From JBDNBY01 sp039767595 (GTDB lineage: Bacteria > Pseudomonadota > Alphaproteobacteria > Rhodobacterales > Rhodobacteraceae), in NCBI GenBank assembly GCA_039767595.1, contig JBDNBY010000044.1, positions 1 through 14,719 on the forward strand: a DNA stretch of 14,719 nt, given 5' to 3'. The notes under the pieces were generated by a model. It was given only the letters and a program-made list of their open reading frames with translations. It was not told the origin of the DNA and ran no database searches. The translations under genes and the position numbers were made by a program. Below, piece by piece: positions 1 through 7,113 of this stretch (the stretch's first letter is position 1; each line of letters begins with the position of its first letter).

Positions 1-558
1 GCCCCATGGCCACACTTCGCACAGCGGCCCATCCACCGAGCGCAGCACAATCGAGAGGCTCAGCAGCGCGCCGCTTGTGATCAACCCGCGTGCGGTGCGC
101 GGTGCGGGCGCGCGCAACATAAGGCCATAGACCACCATCGCCACGGGCAACGCCGCATAGCCCGCCGAGACGCCAATAATCGGAACTTGGGCCACCAGCG
201 GTGTGATCAACGCGGCCGCGGCGAAAAATACCAATAGCGCGCCCATGCGTCCCGCGGCCCCAAGCGATAAATAATCGCGGTTCGCCACATCTAAATACAA
301 GATCGCAAAGGCAAAAATCGGCACGACATCAGCCAGCATTGACCAACGATCGGCAAACGTATGAAAAGCAAAAGAGCCGCAACCAATCGCCGCCAAAATC
401 AGGGTTAAGTGCCGCGCCGCCCGGACATCCTTGACCCTTGGATAGATATAGAGCGCCGCCATGACAAAGGCCGCATTGCTCAGCGCATTCAACGGCTCGG
501 CCCAAAATCCCGCCCCGAGGCGCTCACAATACAGATCGATCGGGGCGGTCCAATTCAT
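1..558 (-). CDS. Ceramidase-like (CREST superfamily) multi-pass membrane protein, 3' end cut by window edge
   Basis: The frame opens with ATG at 556-558 and stays open through position 1, giving 186 residues without a stop. The product is a hydrophobic protein starting MNWTAPIDLYCERLGAGFWA, with several membrane segments separated by short loops. It resembles bacterial members of the alkaline ceramidase family (PF05875, CREST metal-dependent membrane hydrolases). Supporting features are the early CER and WAEPLNALSN motifs, GSFAFHTFADRWSMLADVVP with Ser, His and Asp in family spacing, and the last visible stretch RSVDGPLCEVWPWG. In the family the latter precedes a His-rich C-terminal motif that would lie just outside the window, so the protein is probably missing only a few tens of residues. 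By family it would hydrolyse an amide-linked or related lipid in the inner membrane; the substrate is unknown. Its start overlaps the stop of the HisA-like gene (TAATG), implying translational coupling. Confidence 0.8.
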   Translation of the reverse strand, partial: MNWTAPIDLYCERLGAGFWAEPLNALSNAAFVMAALYIYPRVKDVRAARHLTLILAAIGCGSFAFHTFADRWSMLADVVPIFAFAILYLDVANRDYLSLGAAGRMGALLVFFAAAALITPLVAQVPIIGVSAGYAALPVAMVVYGLMLRAPAPRTARGLITSGALLSLSIVLRSVDGPLCEVWPWG

Positions 559-1301
559 TATTGCAGCTTTGCCATAGGCCCCGTGGATTGGGCCGCCAAA
601 GCAATCGCATCGCTCAGCTCAATCGACCGATCAAAGAGGGCACGATTGATGATCGCCCCCGAGATATGCGGCAAATATTTAATCCGCGCCAAATCATCCA
701 AATCCCGCACCATTCCGCGGGCAATCACTGGTGCATTGGCATAATCTGCCAGCCGCGTGGCCAATGCAAAACTATCCTCGCGCGGATTAAACTTTGCCGT
801 GACATCCGTCACAACAATGGCCGCCAGCGGATCCTCGACATAGCGATCGACAAAGGCCTCGGGCGTGAATTGTGACGCCTCACGCCACCCTTTGCCCACG
901 ACATACCCATCGGCGACATCCACTGCCAAGACAATTTGATCGGGGAAAAATTTGCAAGCTTGCTTCACAACATCCGGCTGCGTGATTGCCACGGTCGAGA
1001 CCACAATGCGCCCTGCCCCTTTGTCAATCCACTCCGCGATCGTATCATATGTCCGAAAGCCGCCGCCCAGTTGGATCGACGCATTGGTCGAGCGGATCAT
1101 CCCTTCGAGAATTTCGTTGTTGTTGCCCTGCGATGCCACCGCATCGAAATCCGTCACTTGGATCCAATCTGCGCCGGCATTGGCAAATTCTTTGGCCTTT
1201 TCAAGGGGATCAACATGCCAAATCTGCGGCTCGTCCAAATGCCCATTGAACAAACTGACACAGCGCCCATTGAGAAGTTCAATTGTAGGATAAACGATCA
1301 T
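558..1301 (-). CDS. HisA/HisF-family TIM-barrel protein, divergent HisA paralogue of unknown substrate
   Basis: A 247-residue (beta-alpha)8 barrel clearly related to HisA, the ProFAR isomerase of histidine biosynthesis. Three in-frame ATGs exist (1313, 1304, 1301). I choose 1301 because GAGG lies 6 nt upstream of it and the protein then begins MIVYPTIE, collinear with HisA. Conserved: QLGGGFR (residues 78-83), Asp128, Trp139 and the Thr165-Asp166 pair. Changed: catalytic Asp8 is Glu8, the Arg of the usual VRL motif is Ser16, the strand-7 phosphate loop SGG reads RGM (195-197), and the strand-8 GRA reads NRA (219-221). This is therefore unlikely to be the ordinary histidine enzyme. No other his gene is in the window, and the gene overlaps the ceramidase-like gene by one base. 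Function unknown; a related isomerase or a phosphate-ligand enzyme is possible. Automated pipelines would probably call it hisA. Confidence 0.85.
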   Translation of the reverse strand: MIVYPTIELLNGRCVSLFNGHLDEPQIWHVDPLEKAKEFANAGADWIQVTDFDAVASQGNNNEILEGMIRSTNASIQLGGGFRTYDTIAEWIDKGAGRIVVSTVAITQPDVVKQACKFFPDQIVLAVDVADGYVVGKGWREASQFTPEAFVDRYVEDPLAAIVVTDVTAKFNPREDSFALATRLADYANAPVIARGMVRDLDDLARIKYLPHISGAIINRALFDRSIELSDAIALAAQSTGPMAKLQ

Positions 1302-1361
1302 CATAAACCTCATTTCTTTGCGTTAAGGTCACAATACACAGTTTCATATGTCAGAAATGCG

Positions 1362-1388
1362 AAAACCCGCCACAACATGTGACGGGTT
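1362..1388 (-). terminator. Rho-independent terminator after rpmG
   Basis: On the minus strand, 27 nt past the rpmG stop, AACCCGTCAC pairs with GTGGCGGGTT (10 bp, one G-T wobble) around the 5-nt loop ATGTT and is followed by TT, making a short T tract. The arms are 1379-1388 and 1364-1373 on the plus strand. It separates rpmG from the HisA-like gene. Confidence 0.8.
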
Positions 1389-1414
1389 CGACATCTTTAA
1401 AGAGAAAACCAAGA

Positions 1415-1582
1415 TTACTTAATCTTGCCTTCCTTGTATTCGACATGCTTGCGCACAACGGGATCGTATTTACGGACGACCATTTTTTCCGTCATTGTGC
1501 GTGCGTTTTTCTTTGTCACGTAAAAGTGACCTGTGCCTGCTGAAGAGTTCAGGCGGATTTTGATTGTGGTTGGCTTCGCCAT
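1415..1582 (-). CDS. rpmG: 50S ribosomal protein L33
   Basis: A 55-residue protein beginning MAKPTTIKIRLNSSAGTGHF and ending KHVEYKEGKIK, with the family core YVTKKNARTMTEKMVVRKYD. It is a component of the large ribosomal subunit near the E site. It has no cysteines, so it is the zinc-free form of L33. The length is normal. The start is supported by AGGTGA 7 nt upstream. It is monocistronic by layout: its own candidate promoter lies at 1639-1666 and a clear terminator at 1362-1388. rnpB lies upstream on the same strand. Confidence 0.96.
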   Translation of the reverse strand: MAKPTTIKIRLNSSAGTGHFYVTKKNARTMTEKMVVRKYDPVVRKHVEYKEGKIK

Positions 1583-1638
1583 CTCATCACCTATAGTTGT
1601 TGGCCGCCTGAAGAGCGGAAGAATTCATATGAAAGGCT

Positions 1639-1666
1639 CTTTTAGCCAAAGCAGCGTCAGAGTCAA
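1639..1666 (-). promoter_or_regulatory. Candidate sigma70-type promoter of rpmG
   Basis: On the minus strand, TTGACT (1661-1666) and TAAAAG (1639-1644) are separated by 16 nt and lie about 60-85 nt upstream of the rpmG ATG. The -35 is strong and the -10 matches four of six positions. Nothing else in 1583-1756 looks like a gene. Confidence 0.45.
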
Positions 1667-1756
1667 CGACGATTTCAGAATTTTTATGCAAAGAAAACGC
1701 CCCGCTCCCACACCGCAAGACGACCTCCCGTCACGACAAGGTTCAAGCGTATGGAG

Positions 1757-2108
1757 TGCGGCGAGGCTATAAGCTGGATTTTGTCACGAATACATTCGTG
1801 GATGACTATTCCTCTTGAGCCATGATTGCCCATGACCCTCTAGCTGCCAACCCGACCTTGGGCTAAGGCGCCCATACAAGGTCCTATTTGGCATTGCTCC
1901 AAGTGGGGTTTACCATGCCTGCCGCGTTGCCGCCGCAGCGGTGGGCTCTTACCCCACCCTTTCACCCTGACCTATGCGAGCATAGGCGGTTTGCTTTCTG
2001 TGGCACTTTCCGTCGCGTTACCGCGCCTGGGCGTTACCCAGCACTTTTGCCTTATGGAGTCCAGACTTTCCTCGGATCCGAAAACCCGCAGCCATCCGCC
2101 TCACCGCG
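1757..2108 (-). ncRNA. rnpB: RNase P RNA, bacterial A type
   Basis: Catalytic RNA of ribonuclease P, which removes the 5' leader from tRNA precursors. The minus strand carries the hallmark GAGGAAAGTC (2064-2073), AGGGTGAAAGGGTG, GGTAAGAGCCCACC, GCATGGTAAACCCCA, GAGCAATGCCAAATAG and, near the 3' end, ACAAAATCCAGCTTATAG. Long-range helices check out by eye. P1 is GCGGTGAGGC (2098-2107) with GCCTCGCCGC (1758-1767), 10 bp with one wobble. P2 is GGATGGCT with AGTCATCC. The P4 partner strands CTGGA and TCCAG are present. Ends are set by P1 and may be off by a few nucleotides. About 350 nt is on the short side but compatible with the family. It lies between the unknown 489-residue gene and rpmG. No clean promoter was found in the 76 nt before it. 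Confidence 0.95.
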
Positions 2109-2184
2109 GGGATGCGATAGCGGGTTTTGCGCCCTGTGTCTATAGCGTCACCGGCATCAGGTGATGTGTATAAAAACCATTGAC

Positions 2185-3654
2185 CTAAAAAAGCCGTGAT
2201 AACAGCTCCAATAACCTCGCCCCCCAAGGCGATGCCATAAAGTCCTGCAACTTTAGTCCAGCATCCGCATATGACCCCAACCCAACAGGAAAGGCGATGG
2301 TCCCAGTCAACACGCCAACAGCAACGCGCACCGTACGCGCCGTGGTGAAATAGGCGGCATCCTCTTTCTCAACACGGTCTGCACTTAGATCTTTTAATAG
2401 GATAAGATCACCTCGAATATCCATCGCGAGGCTTTCACTGGACGCATTCGCAATCAGTGTGCCTGCCTCCTCCAAGGCATCGACAATCTCCCCCTCGATC
2501 AAGGCGCTGTTGCGCATTTTGCGCGTGGCAATCTCTTTGACCTCGGGATGATCCAACAAACATCCAATTGCGGCATCAAGATGCTCTAAAATAGGCTTGG
2601 AAATTGGGTCATGATGGGGATCGCCCAGCGCCTCTTCTTGCCATGTGGCAACGATCATTCCGCGACATCTGACGGCAATCGACTGTAATCGTCCCGCCAT
2701 ATGGGCATGTCGTTCGACCGCACGGTGCAATTTGCGCCGAACGGGTTCGAGTAAATTGGCGCTATTGCCCTCCATATCCTGAATTTGATCAGCGGCCTCT
2801 GCAATTTCAAAGGCAGCTTGCTGCAATAGTGTATCAGCCGCATCGACATATTGCGCTTCGTACAACCGCCCCGTTTGGGCATCTTGTCGGATTTCACTGC
2901 CCATCGGCGTCTGTTCGGCAAGACGCGCCGCGCGCGTTTGATCAATAATCGCATTCAATTGCGATAGGTCACTCGACTCCCAAGCATCATCGGCATCCTT
3001 ATGCGCCAGCGCCTTGAGGATATCCCAATCAGGGGCATCACCGCGCAGGGCACGGTCATAGAGGTCGATAAAAAACGCCCATGGCGCATTTGGCTCAGCC
3101 TGTAATTTTTCGCGCAAGCCCTGCCATTCATCTGCAAACGGATTGTCATCATCAGGCCATAACGGCACATCCGCATCAAGAACAGCTACGTCGCGTTGAA
3201 CACGTTCCACATCCTCAGCCACAATCGTGGACAACAAGCGGCCGCCAGAACCAAAAACATCATTCTGTGCACCGCTTACGATATTGGCGATGCTAAGTAA
3301 CGGAAGTTTGCCCACAGTAACCGCAACGCGTGCGGCCAGTATCGGAGCTCCATTTGCTCCTGCATCCGCAGCTGTGTCTGAGGCCGATAAAACAGCGCTT
3401 CCAGCATCGGACTTACTTGCTGAAAAAGTCGCTTTTTGACGATCGATGCGAGACATTATGTGAAGCAATAAAATAGGTAGCGCTGTCACCGCGAATTGTC
3501 GTGGCCACTCAGAAAAGGTAAATTCATCCCATGCGAAGGGTAGGACACGTGCGGCGGCGCGGTGGGCGACCCACACGGCCATGGCGCGGCCCGTCTCTTC
3601 GCCATGCGTCCTAATTTGCGCATCGAGCCACGCTAAAAGCTGTTCTTTATCCAT
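2185..3654 (-). CDS. Hypothetical protein, 489 aa, with hydrophobic segments near both ends
   Basis: I do not recognise a characterised family. The start at 3654 is well supported by GAGGAGGG 6 nt upstream. The product begins MDKEQLLAWLDAQIRTHGEE. Residues 53-67 (QFAVTALPILLLHIM) and 443-460 (VAVGVLTGTIAFPVGLG) are hydrophobic and could touch the membrane. Residues 80-108 are rich in Ala, Ser and Asp. Residues 158-240 contain LWP, then W-x-F-F-x3-Y-x3-L-x-G and W-D-I-L-K-A-L-A, then W-E and N-A-I-I. From memory this pattern recurs in uncharacterised alphaproteobacterial proteins. Residues 265-335 are strongly helical and may form a coiled coil. There is no signal peptide or recognised catalytic motif. 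It lies 102 nt after glmM and 76 nt before rnpB, so it may be co-transcribed with glmM. It looks expressed but of unknown role. Confidence 0.82.
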   Translation of the reverse strand: MDKEQLLAWLDAQIRTHGEETGRAMAVWVAHRAAARVLPFAWDEFTFSEWPRQFAVTALPILLLHIMSRIDRQKATFSASKSDAGSAVLSASDTAADAGANGAPILAARVAVTVGKLPLLSIANIVSGAQNDVFGSGGRLLSTIVAEDVERVQRDVAVLDADVPLWPDDDNPFADEWQGLREKLQAEPNAPWAFFIDLYDRALRGDAPDWDILKALAHKDADDAWESSDLSQLNAIIDQTRAARLAEQTPMGSEIRQDAQTGRLYEAQYVDAADTLLQQAAFEIAEAADQIQDMEGNSANLLEPVRRKLHRAVERHAHMAGRLQSIAVRCRGMIVATWQEEALGDPHHDPISKPILEHLDAAIGCLLDHPEVKEIATRKMRNSALIEGEIVDALEEAGTLIANASSESLAMDIRGDLILLKDLSADRVEKEDAAYFTTARTVRVAVGVLTGTIAFPVGLGSYADAGLKLQDFMASPWGARLLELLSRLF

Positions 3655-3756
3655 CCGTGACCCTCCTCATCTATCGGGCACACAGTGGCGCAGGCTTGGC
3701 GCGATCACAAGGGTAAACTACACCATATGCGTGTGACTGTAGCGCGGCTCGGGATG

Positions 3757-5103
3757 CTAGGCTGTGGCCGCCTCGACCGCCGTGACCACGTGATCCACGG
3801 CATGCGTGAGGATCGTTTCATCCTCGCTCTCGGCCATCACGCGGATCAGGGGCTCTGTCCCAGATTTGCGGATCACCAGCCGGCCATTGCCCGCCAACTG
3901 CGCCTCGGCCGCTGCAATCGCTTGCGTGACGCCTGCGTCCTCGAGTGGCACCTGCCCCTCTTGGTAGCGGACGTTTTTCAACAGCTGCGGCACTTTTTCA
4001 AACTGTGTCGCCAAAGTGCTGGCGCGTTGGCCCGATTGCACCATCTCGGCCAAGAACTGCAGCCCCGCCATCAGGCCATCGCCGGTGGTCGCGTAATCCG
4101 TCATGACGATATGGCCCGATTGCTCGCCGCCTAAGTTTAGACCTTTGGCGCGCATTTCCTCGACCACATAGCGATCCCCGACTTTGGTGCGGGCCAGATC
4201 CCCGCCGCGGGCCTGCATGAACCGCTCGAGCCCCAAGTTCGACATGATCGTCGCAACGAGTGTGCCTTGGATCAAGCGCTGCTCTTCCATCCAGCGCCCC
4301 GCCAAGAGCGCCATCAGCTGATCGCCATCGGCCACTTGACCATTCTCATCAATCAAGATGATCCGATCCGCATCCCCATCCAAACAGACGCCCACATCCG
4401 CGCCATGCGCCACGACCGTCTGCGCGGCGATCTCTGGGGCCGTTGAGCCGCAGTTTTCATTGATATTCGATCCATTTGGGGACACGCCCACAGGGATCAC
4501 TTCAGCGCCCAATTCCCAGAGCACTTCGGGGGCGGCGCGATAGGCGGCACCGTGCGCACAATCGATCACGACTTTGAGACCGCTGAGGGACAAATGCGCT
4601 GGAAATGACGATTTCACCCGCTCCACGTACCGATGCAGCCCGTCATCCACTCGCTTGGCCCGTCCAATATTTTCGGGGCGTGCAGGGCGGATCATCCCAT
4701 CGATCATCTGCTCGATTTCAACCTCGGCTTGATCCGAGAGTTTGAACCCATCTGGGCCAAAAAACTTAATGCCATTGTCGTGATGCGGATTGTGCGAGGC
4801 TGAGATCATGATCCCAAAATCCGCCCGCATCGAGCGCGTCAATAACCCCACCGCCGGCGTCGGAATAGGCCCCAGCAGCAGCACATTCATCCCCGTCGAA
4901 GTGAGCCCCGCCGTCAGCGCATTTTCAAACATATAGCCAGACAGGCGCGTGTCTTTGCCAATCACCACGCGGTGCACCCCTTCGGCGTCATTGCGGAAAT
5001 AACGACCTGCAGCGGCCCCAATGCGTAGGGCGACATCCGCCGTCATCGGGAAGGTATTCGCCGTGCCTCTGACCCCGTCCGTTCCAAATAATTTACGTGC
5101 CAT
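3757..5103 (-). CDS. glmM: Phosphoglucosamine mutase
   Basis: A 448-residue enzyme of the alpha-D-phosphohexomutase family, full length for GlmM. It converts glucosamine-6-phosphate to glucosamine-1-phosphate in the cytoplasm, supplying UDP-GlcNAc for peptidoglycan and LPS. It begins MARKLFGTDGVRGTAN. The phosphoserine loop is MISASHNPHHDNGIKFFGPD (catalytic Ser103). The metal loop LDGDADR supplies Asp242, Asp244 and Asp246, and the C-terminal phosphate-binding RKSGTEP is at 412-418. All key residues are intact. The start is preceded by AAGGGGA about 9 nt upstream. It follows folP by 21 nt and is evidently in the folB-folP-glmM operon, an arrangement also seen in many other bacteria. Confidence 0.97.
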   Translation of the reverse strand: MARKLFGTDGVRGTANTFPMTADVALRIGAAAGRYFRNDAEGVHRVVIGKDTRLSGYMFENALTAGLTSTGMNVLLLGPIPTPAVGLLTRSMRADFGIMISASHNPHHDNGIKFFGPDGFKLSDQAEVEIEQMIDGMIRPARPENIGRAKRVDDGLHRYVERVKSSFPAHLSLSGLKVVIDCAHGAAYRAAPEVLWELGAEVIPVGVSPNGSNINENCGSTAPEIAAQTVVAHGADVGVCLDGDADRIILIDENGQVADGDQLMALLAGRWMEEQRLIQGTLVATIMSNLGLERFMQARGGDLARTKVGDRYVVEEMRAKGLNLGGEQSGHIVMTDYATTGDGLMAGLQFLAEMVQSGQRASTLATQFEKVPQLLKNVRYQEGQVPLEDAGVTQAIAAAEAQLAGNGRLVIRKSGTEPLIRVMAESEDETILTHAVDHVVTAVEAATA

Positions 5104-5124
5104 CTTGATCTATCCCCTTACACA

Positions 5125-6144
5125 TCACGTCATCTCAGACGCGTGCATCGCCTGCCATAATCGCAGCGCCTGCATCGTTTCATCCACATCATGCACGCGA
5201 AGCACCTGCACCCCTTGCGCCGCGGCAAATAATCCAACTGCGACTGAGCCGGGCATTCGGTCTGCGGCTACCTGAGCCCTGCCAATCGTGCCAATAAACC
5301 GCTTTCGCGACACGCCAAGAAGGACCGAGACCCCCAAAGAGTGAAATAAACTTAATCGGTGCAACAACGCAAGGTTATGCTCTTGGGTTTTGCCAAATCC
5401 AATGCCGGGGTCGATGATGATATCGCCGCGCGCAACGCCCATCTCAACCAGCGCCGCAATGCGCTGCTCCAAAAAATCATACACATCTAAAAGGACGTTC
5501 TCATAGCGCGGATTATCTTGCATCGTCTGCGGGTCCCCTTGGGCATGCATAATGCACACGGGCACCCCACGCTGCGCCACAAGCGGGGCCAACGCCGCGT
5601 CATAGGTAAAGCCAGAGACATCATTGATCACATGCACCCCAAGGTCCAAGCCGCGCTGCGCCACCGCGGCCTTGCGCGTATCTAGGGAAATGACCAAATC
5701 GCGATGCTGCGCGGCCAAGGTGATCGCCTCTTGCACGCGAGAGATCTCTTCATCCGTAGGGACCGTGACCGATCCAGGCCGTGTCGACTCGCCGCCAATA
5801 TCAATCAGCCGAGCGCCGCTTTGGGCGATCTGCGCAACGCGTGCGCGCAAGGCCGGCCCTTGATGATGGACGCCGCCATCTGAAAAACTATCGGGGGTCA
5901 CATTCAGTACGGCCATCACCTGCATATCAGTGACCACCTCGCCGCCGATGTGGCGCGGCGTGGCCCAGTTTTGCCGAATGCTGCGCGGCACGTCATCATA
6001 TGAGATCAGTTTTGAGGGGTGACCGCGCTCGATCTGTTCGACGGCTGTAATACGCAAAGCCGTCGCTGCGAAGCCAGCGCAGTCAGGTGCCGCATCTTGG
6101 GGCAAACTCAACACAGGACGGTAATAGATCATGTGTCCAGTCAT
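5125..6144 (-). CDS. folP: Dihydropteroate synthase
   Basis: Joins 6-hydroxymethyl-7,8-dihydropterin pyrophosphate to p-aminobenzoate to form 7,8-dihydropteroate, the sulfonamide-target step of folate synthesis. The TIM-barrel domain begins near residue 75 with MAVLNVTPDSFSDGG, followed by the pABA/pterin loop DIGGESTRPGS (115-125), DVSGFTYD, DPGIGFGKTQEHN and SVLLGVSRKRFIG, all intact. The frame extends to an ATG at 6231, but that would overlap folB by about 50 nt with unlikely sequence. I take ATG 6144 (MTGHMIYYRPV), giving 339 residues; ATG 6132 is also possible. The roughly 75-residue segment before the barrel is longer than in E. coli FolP but, from memory, typical of Rhodobacteraceae. 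folB lies 34 nt upstream and glmM 21 nt downstream. Confidence 0.95.
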   Translation of the reverse strand: MTGHMIYYRPVLSLPQDAAPDCAGFAATALRITAVEQIERGHPSKLISYDDVPRSIRQNWATPRHIGGEVVTDMQVMAVLNVTPDSFSDGGVHHQGPALRARVAQIAQSGARLIDIGGESTRPGSVTVPTDEEISRVQEAITLAAQHRDLVISLDTRKAAVAQRGLDLGVHVINDVSGFTYDAALAPLVAQRGVPVCIMHAQGDPQTMQDNPRYENVLLDVYDFLEQRIAALVEMGVARGDIIIDPGIGFGKTQEHNLALLHRLSLFHSLGVSVLLGVSRKRFIGTIGRAQVAADRMPGSVAVGLFAAAQGVQVLRVHDVDETMQALRLWQAMHASEMT

Positions 6145-6178
6145 TGACCGCTTTTTGCCCCGACACAAGGGCCTGCAT

Positions 6179-7066
6179 TTACGTCTTGGGCGATTTTTCG
6201 CCCAAGTGTGTAACATTGCGCATATCTGCAATGGGCACGTTCGTCAGGTTGCGCACCGATGCCACAGGCCATTGCCGCGCAAACCACTGGGCCATCGCAG
6301 CGCTGCCACGCCGAGCGAGGCCGTCGATCTCGACTTGATCCAAGATCATTTTACTGGGCGCCCAAATCATCTCGGCCCCTTCGCCCATCGCCCATTCAAA
6401 CTCTGTGCGGGTCGAGCACACCATCGCTTCGGGCCGCAGCGCAGCAATCCGCCACGCCATTTGATCAAGGCTCAAGAGCCAAATCCGCAACTCTGATTTG
6501 GTGGCTGTGCCCACATCCGTGTCGTCCAAGATCGGCACAAAGATTTGGCGCGCGCGCGGCGCGTCTGGATCAACGTGCTGATCATCGCAATAGACCAAGG
6601 CAATCGGATCGAGCGGCGGCTGCGCCACGGGCGCACGCGCCGCGTCTTGCGCACCAGAGCGGACTATTTCGACACCCAAGGCACCAGGGCCGCGATCAAG
6701 TTTTTCGGCGCGCACAAACACCCGTAGCGCCTGTGGCTCTTGCAAGATACGGGTCGCGATCCGCTCGGCCAACGTCTCAAGCAAATTCACGCGCTCGGCG
6801 GCAATCTCATATTCGATCGCATTGCGGATTTTGTCATAGCTCAAAATCGCGTCAACGTTATCATTGAGGAGATCACTGGGCGCGCGTACTTCAACGACCA
6901 CGTTGAAACAGACCCGCTGAGCCACGTCCCGTTCGACTTCAAAGGCGCCAATTTCGATATCCACATGGAAATCCCGCAGGGAAATACGATCATGGGGATC
7001 TTGGGGCGCGGTGGCAATCGCCCGCTCTAGGGGGTGGGCAAATGCCGTGGCTGCATCTTCGCTCAT
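6179..7066 (-). CDS. folB: Dihydroneopterin aldolase with unusual C-terminal extension
   Basis: Folate pathway enzyme that cleaves 7,8-dihydroneopterin to 6-hydroxymethyl-7,8-dihydropterin and glycolaldehyde. Residues 27-137 form the FolB domain: ISLRDFHVDIEIGAFEVERD contains Glu45 (equivalent of the substrate-binding Glu22), Tyr77 in LSYDKI, Glu97 in NLLETLAERIA and Lys122 in VRAEKLDRG, the catalytic lysine. FolB proteins are usually about 120 residues; this one is 295. Residues 150-295 are an additional region (VYCDDQHVD..., IWLLSLDQMAWRIAALRPE, EMIWAPSKMILDQVEIDGLA) that I cannot assign. The same long form occurs, as I recall, in other Rhodobacteraceae. The start is supported by AGGA 7 nt upstream. 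It is first in the folB-folP-glmM operon, with a perfect palindrome 48 nt before it. Confidence 0.9.
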   Translation of the reverse strand: MSEDAATAFAHPLERAIATAPQDPHDRISLRDFHVDIEIGAFEVERDVAQRVCFNVVVEVRAPSDLLNDNVDAILSYDKIRNAIEYEIAAERVNLLETLAERIATRILQEPQALRVFVRAEKLDRGPGALGVEIVRSGAQDAARAPVAQPPLDPIALVYCDDQHVDPDAPRARQIFVPILDDTDVGTATKSELRIWLLSLDQMAWRIAALRPEAMVCSTRTEFEWAMGEGAEMIWAPSKMILDQVEIDGLARRGSAAMAQWFARQWPVASVRNLTNVPIADMRNVTHLGEKSPKT

Positions 7067-7113
7067 GAGATTTCCTATCGATCAATGCGCGCGGCTTAGC
7101 ATTCATATGTCAA

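Noticed and set aside
936..1382. Plus-strand open frames antisense to the HisA-like gene
   Set aside because: Shadows of a conserved coding frame; the longest also runs through the rpmG terminator.
1583..1756. Possible terminator after rnpB near GCGTTTTC
   Set aside because: There is a T-rich run, but I could not find a complementary stem before it.
1888..2145. Open frames on both strands across 1888-2227
   Set aside because: They fall in the RNase P RNA gene, whose conserved motifs and helices explain the sequence.
2109..2184. Possible rnpB promoter (TATAGA and TATACA boxes)
   Set aside because: Neither has a recognisable -35 at proper spacing, so I cannot choose a promoter.
3685..4134. 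Plus-strand open frame of 149 codons opposite glmM
   Set aside because: It lies over the conserved C terminus of GlmM, has no recognisable motif and lacks a convincing ribosome binding site.
6145..6231. Longer FolP start at 6231
   Set aside because: It would overlap folB by about 50 nt and add 29 Arg/Lys/Cys-rich residues unlike FolP; ATG 6144 gives a sensible start.
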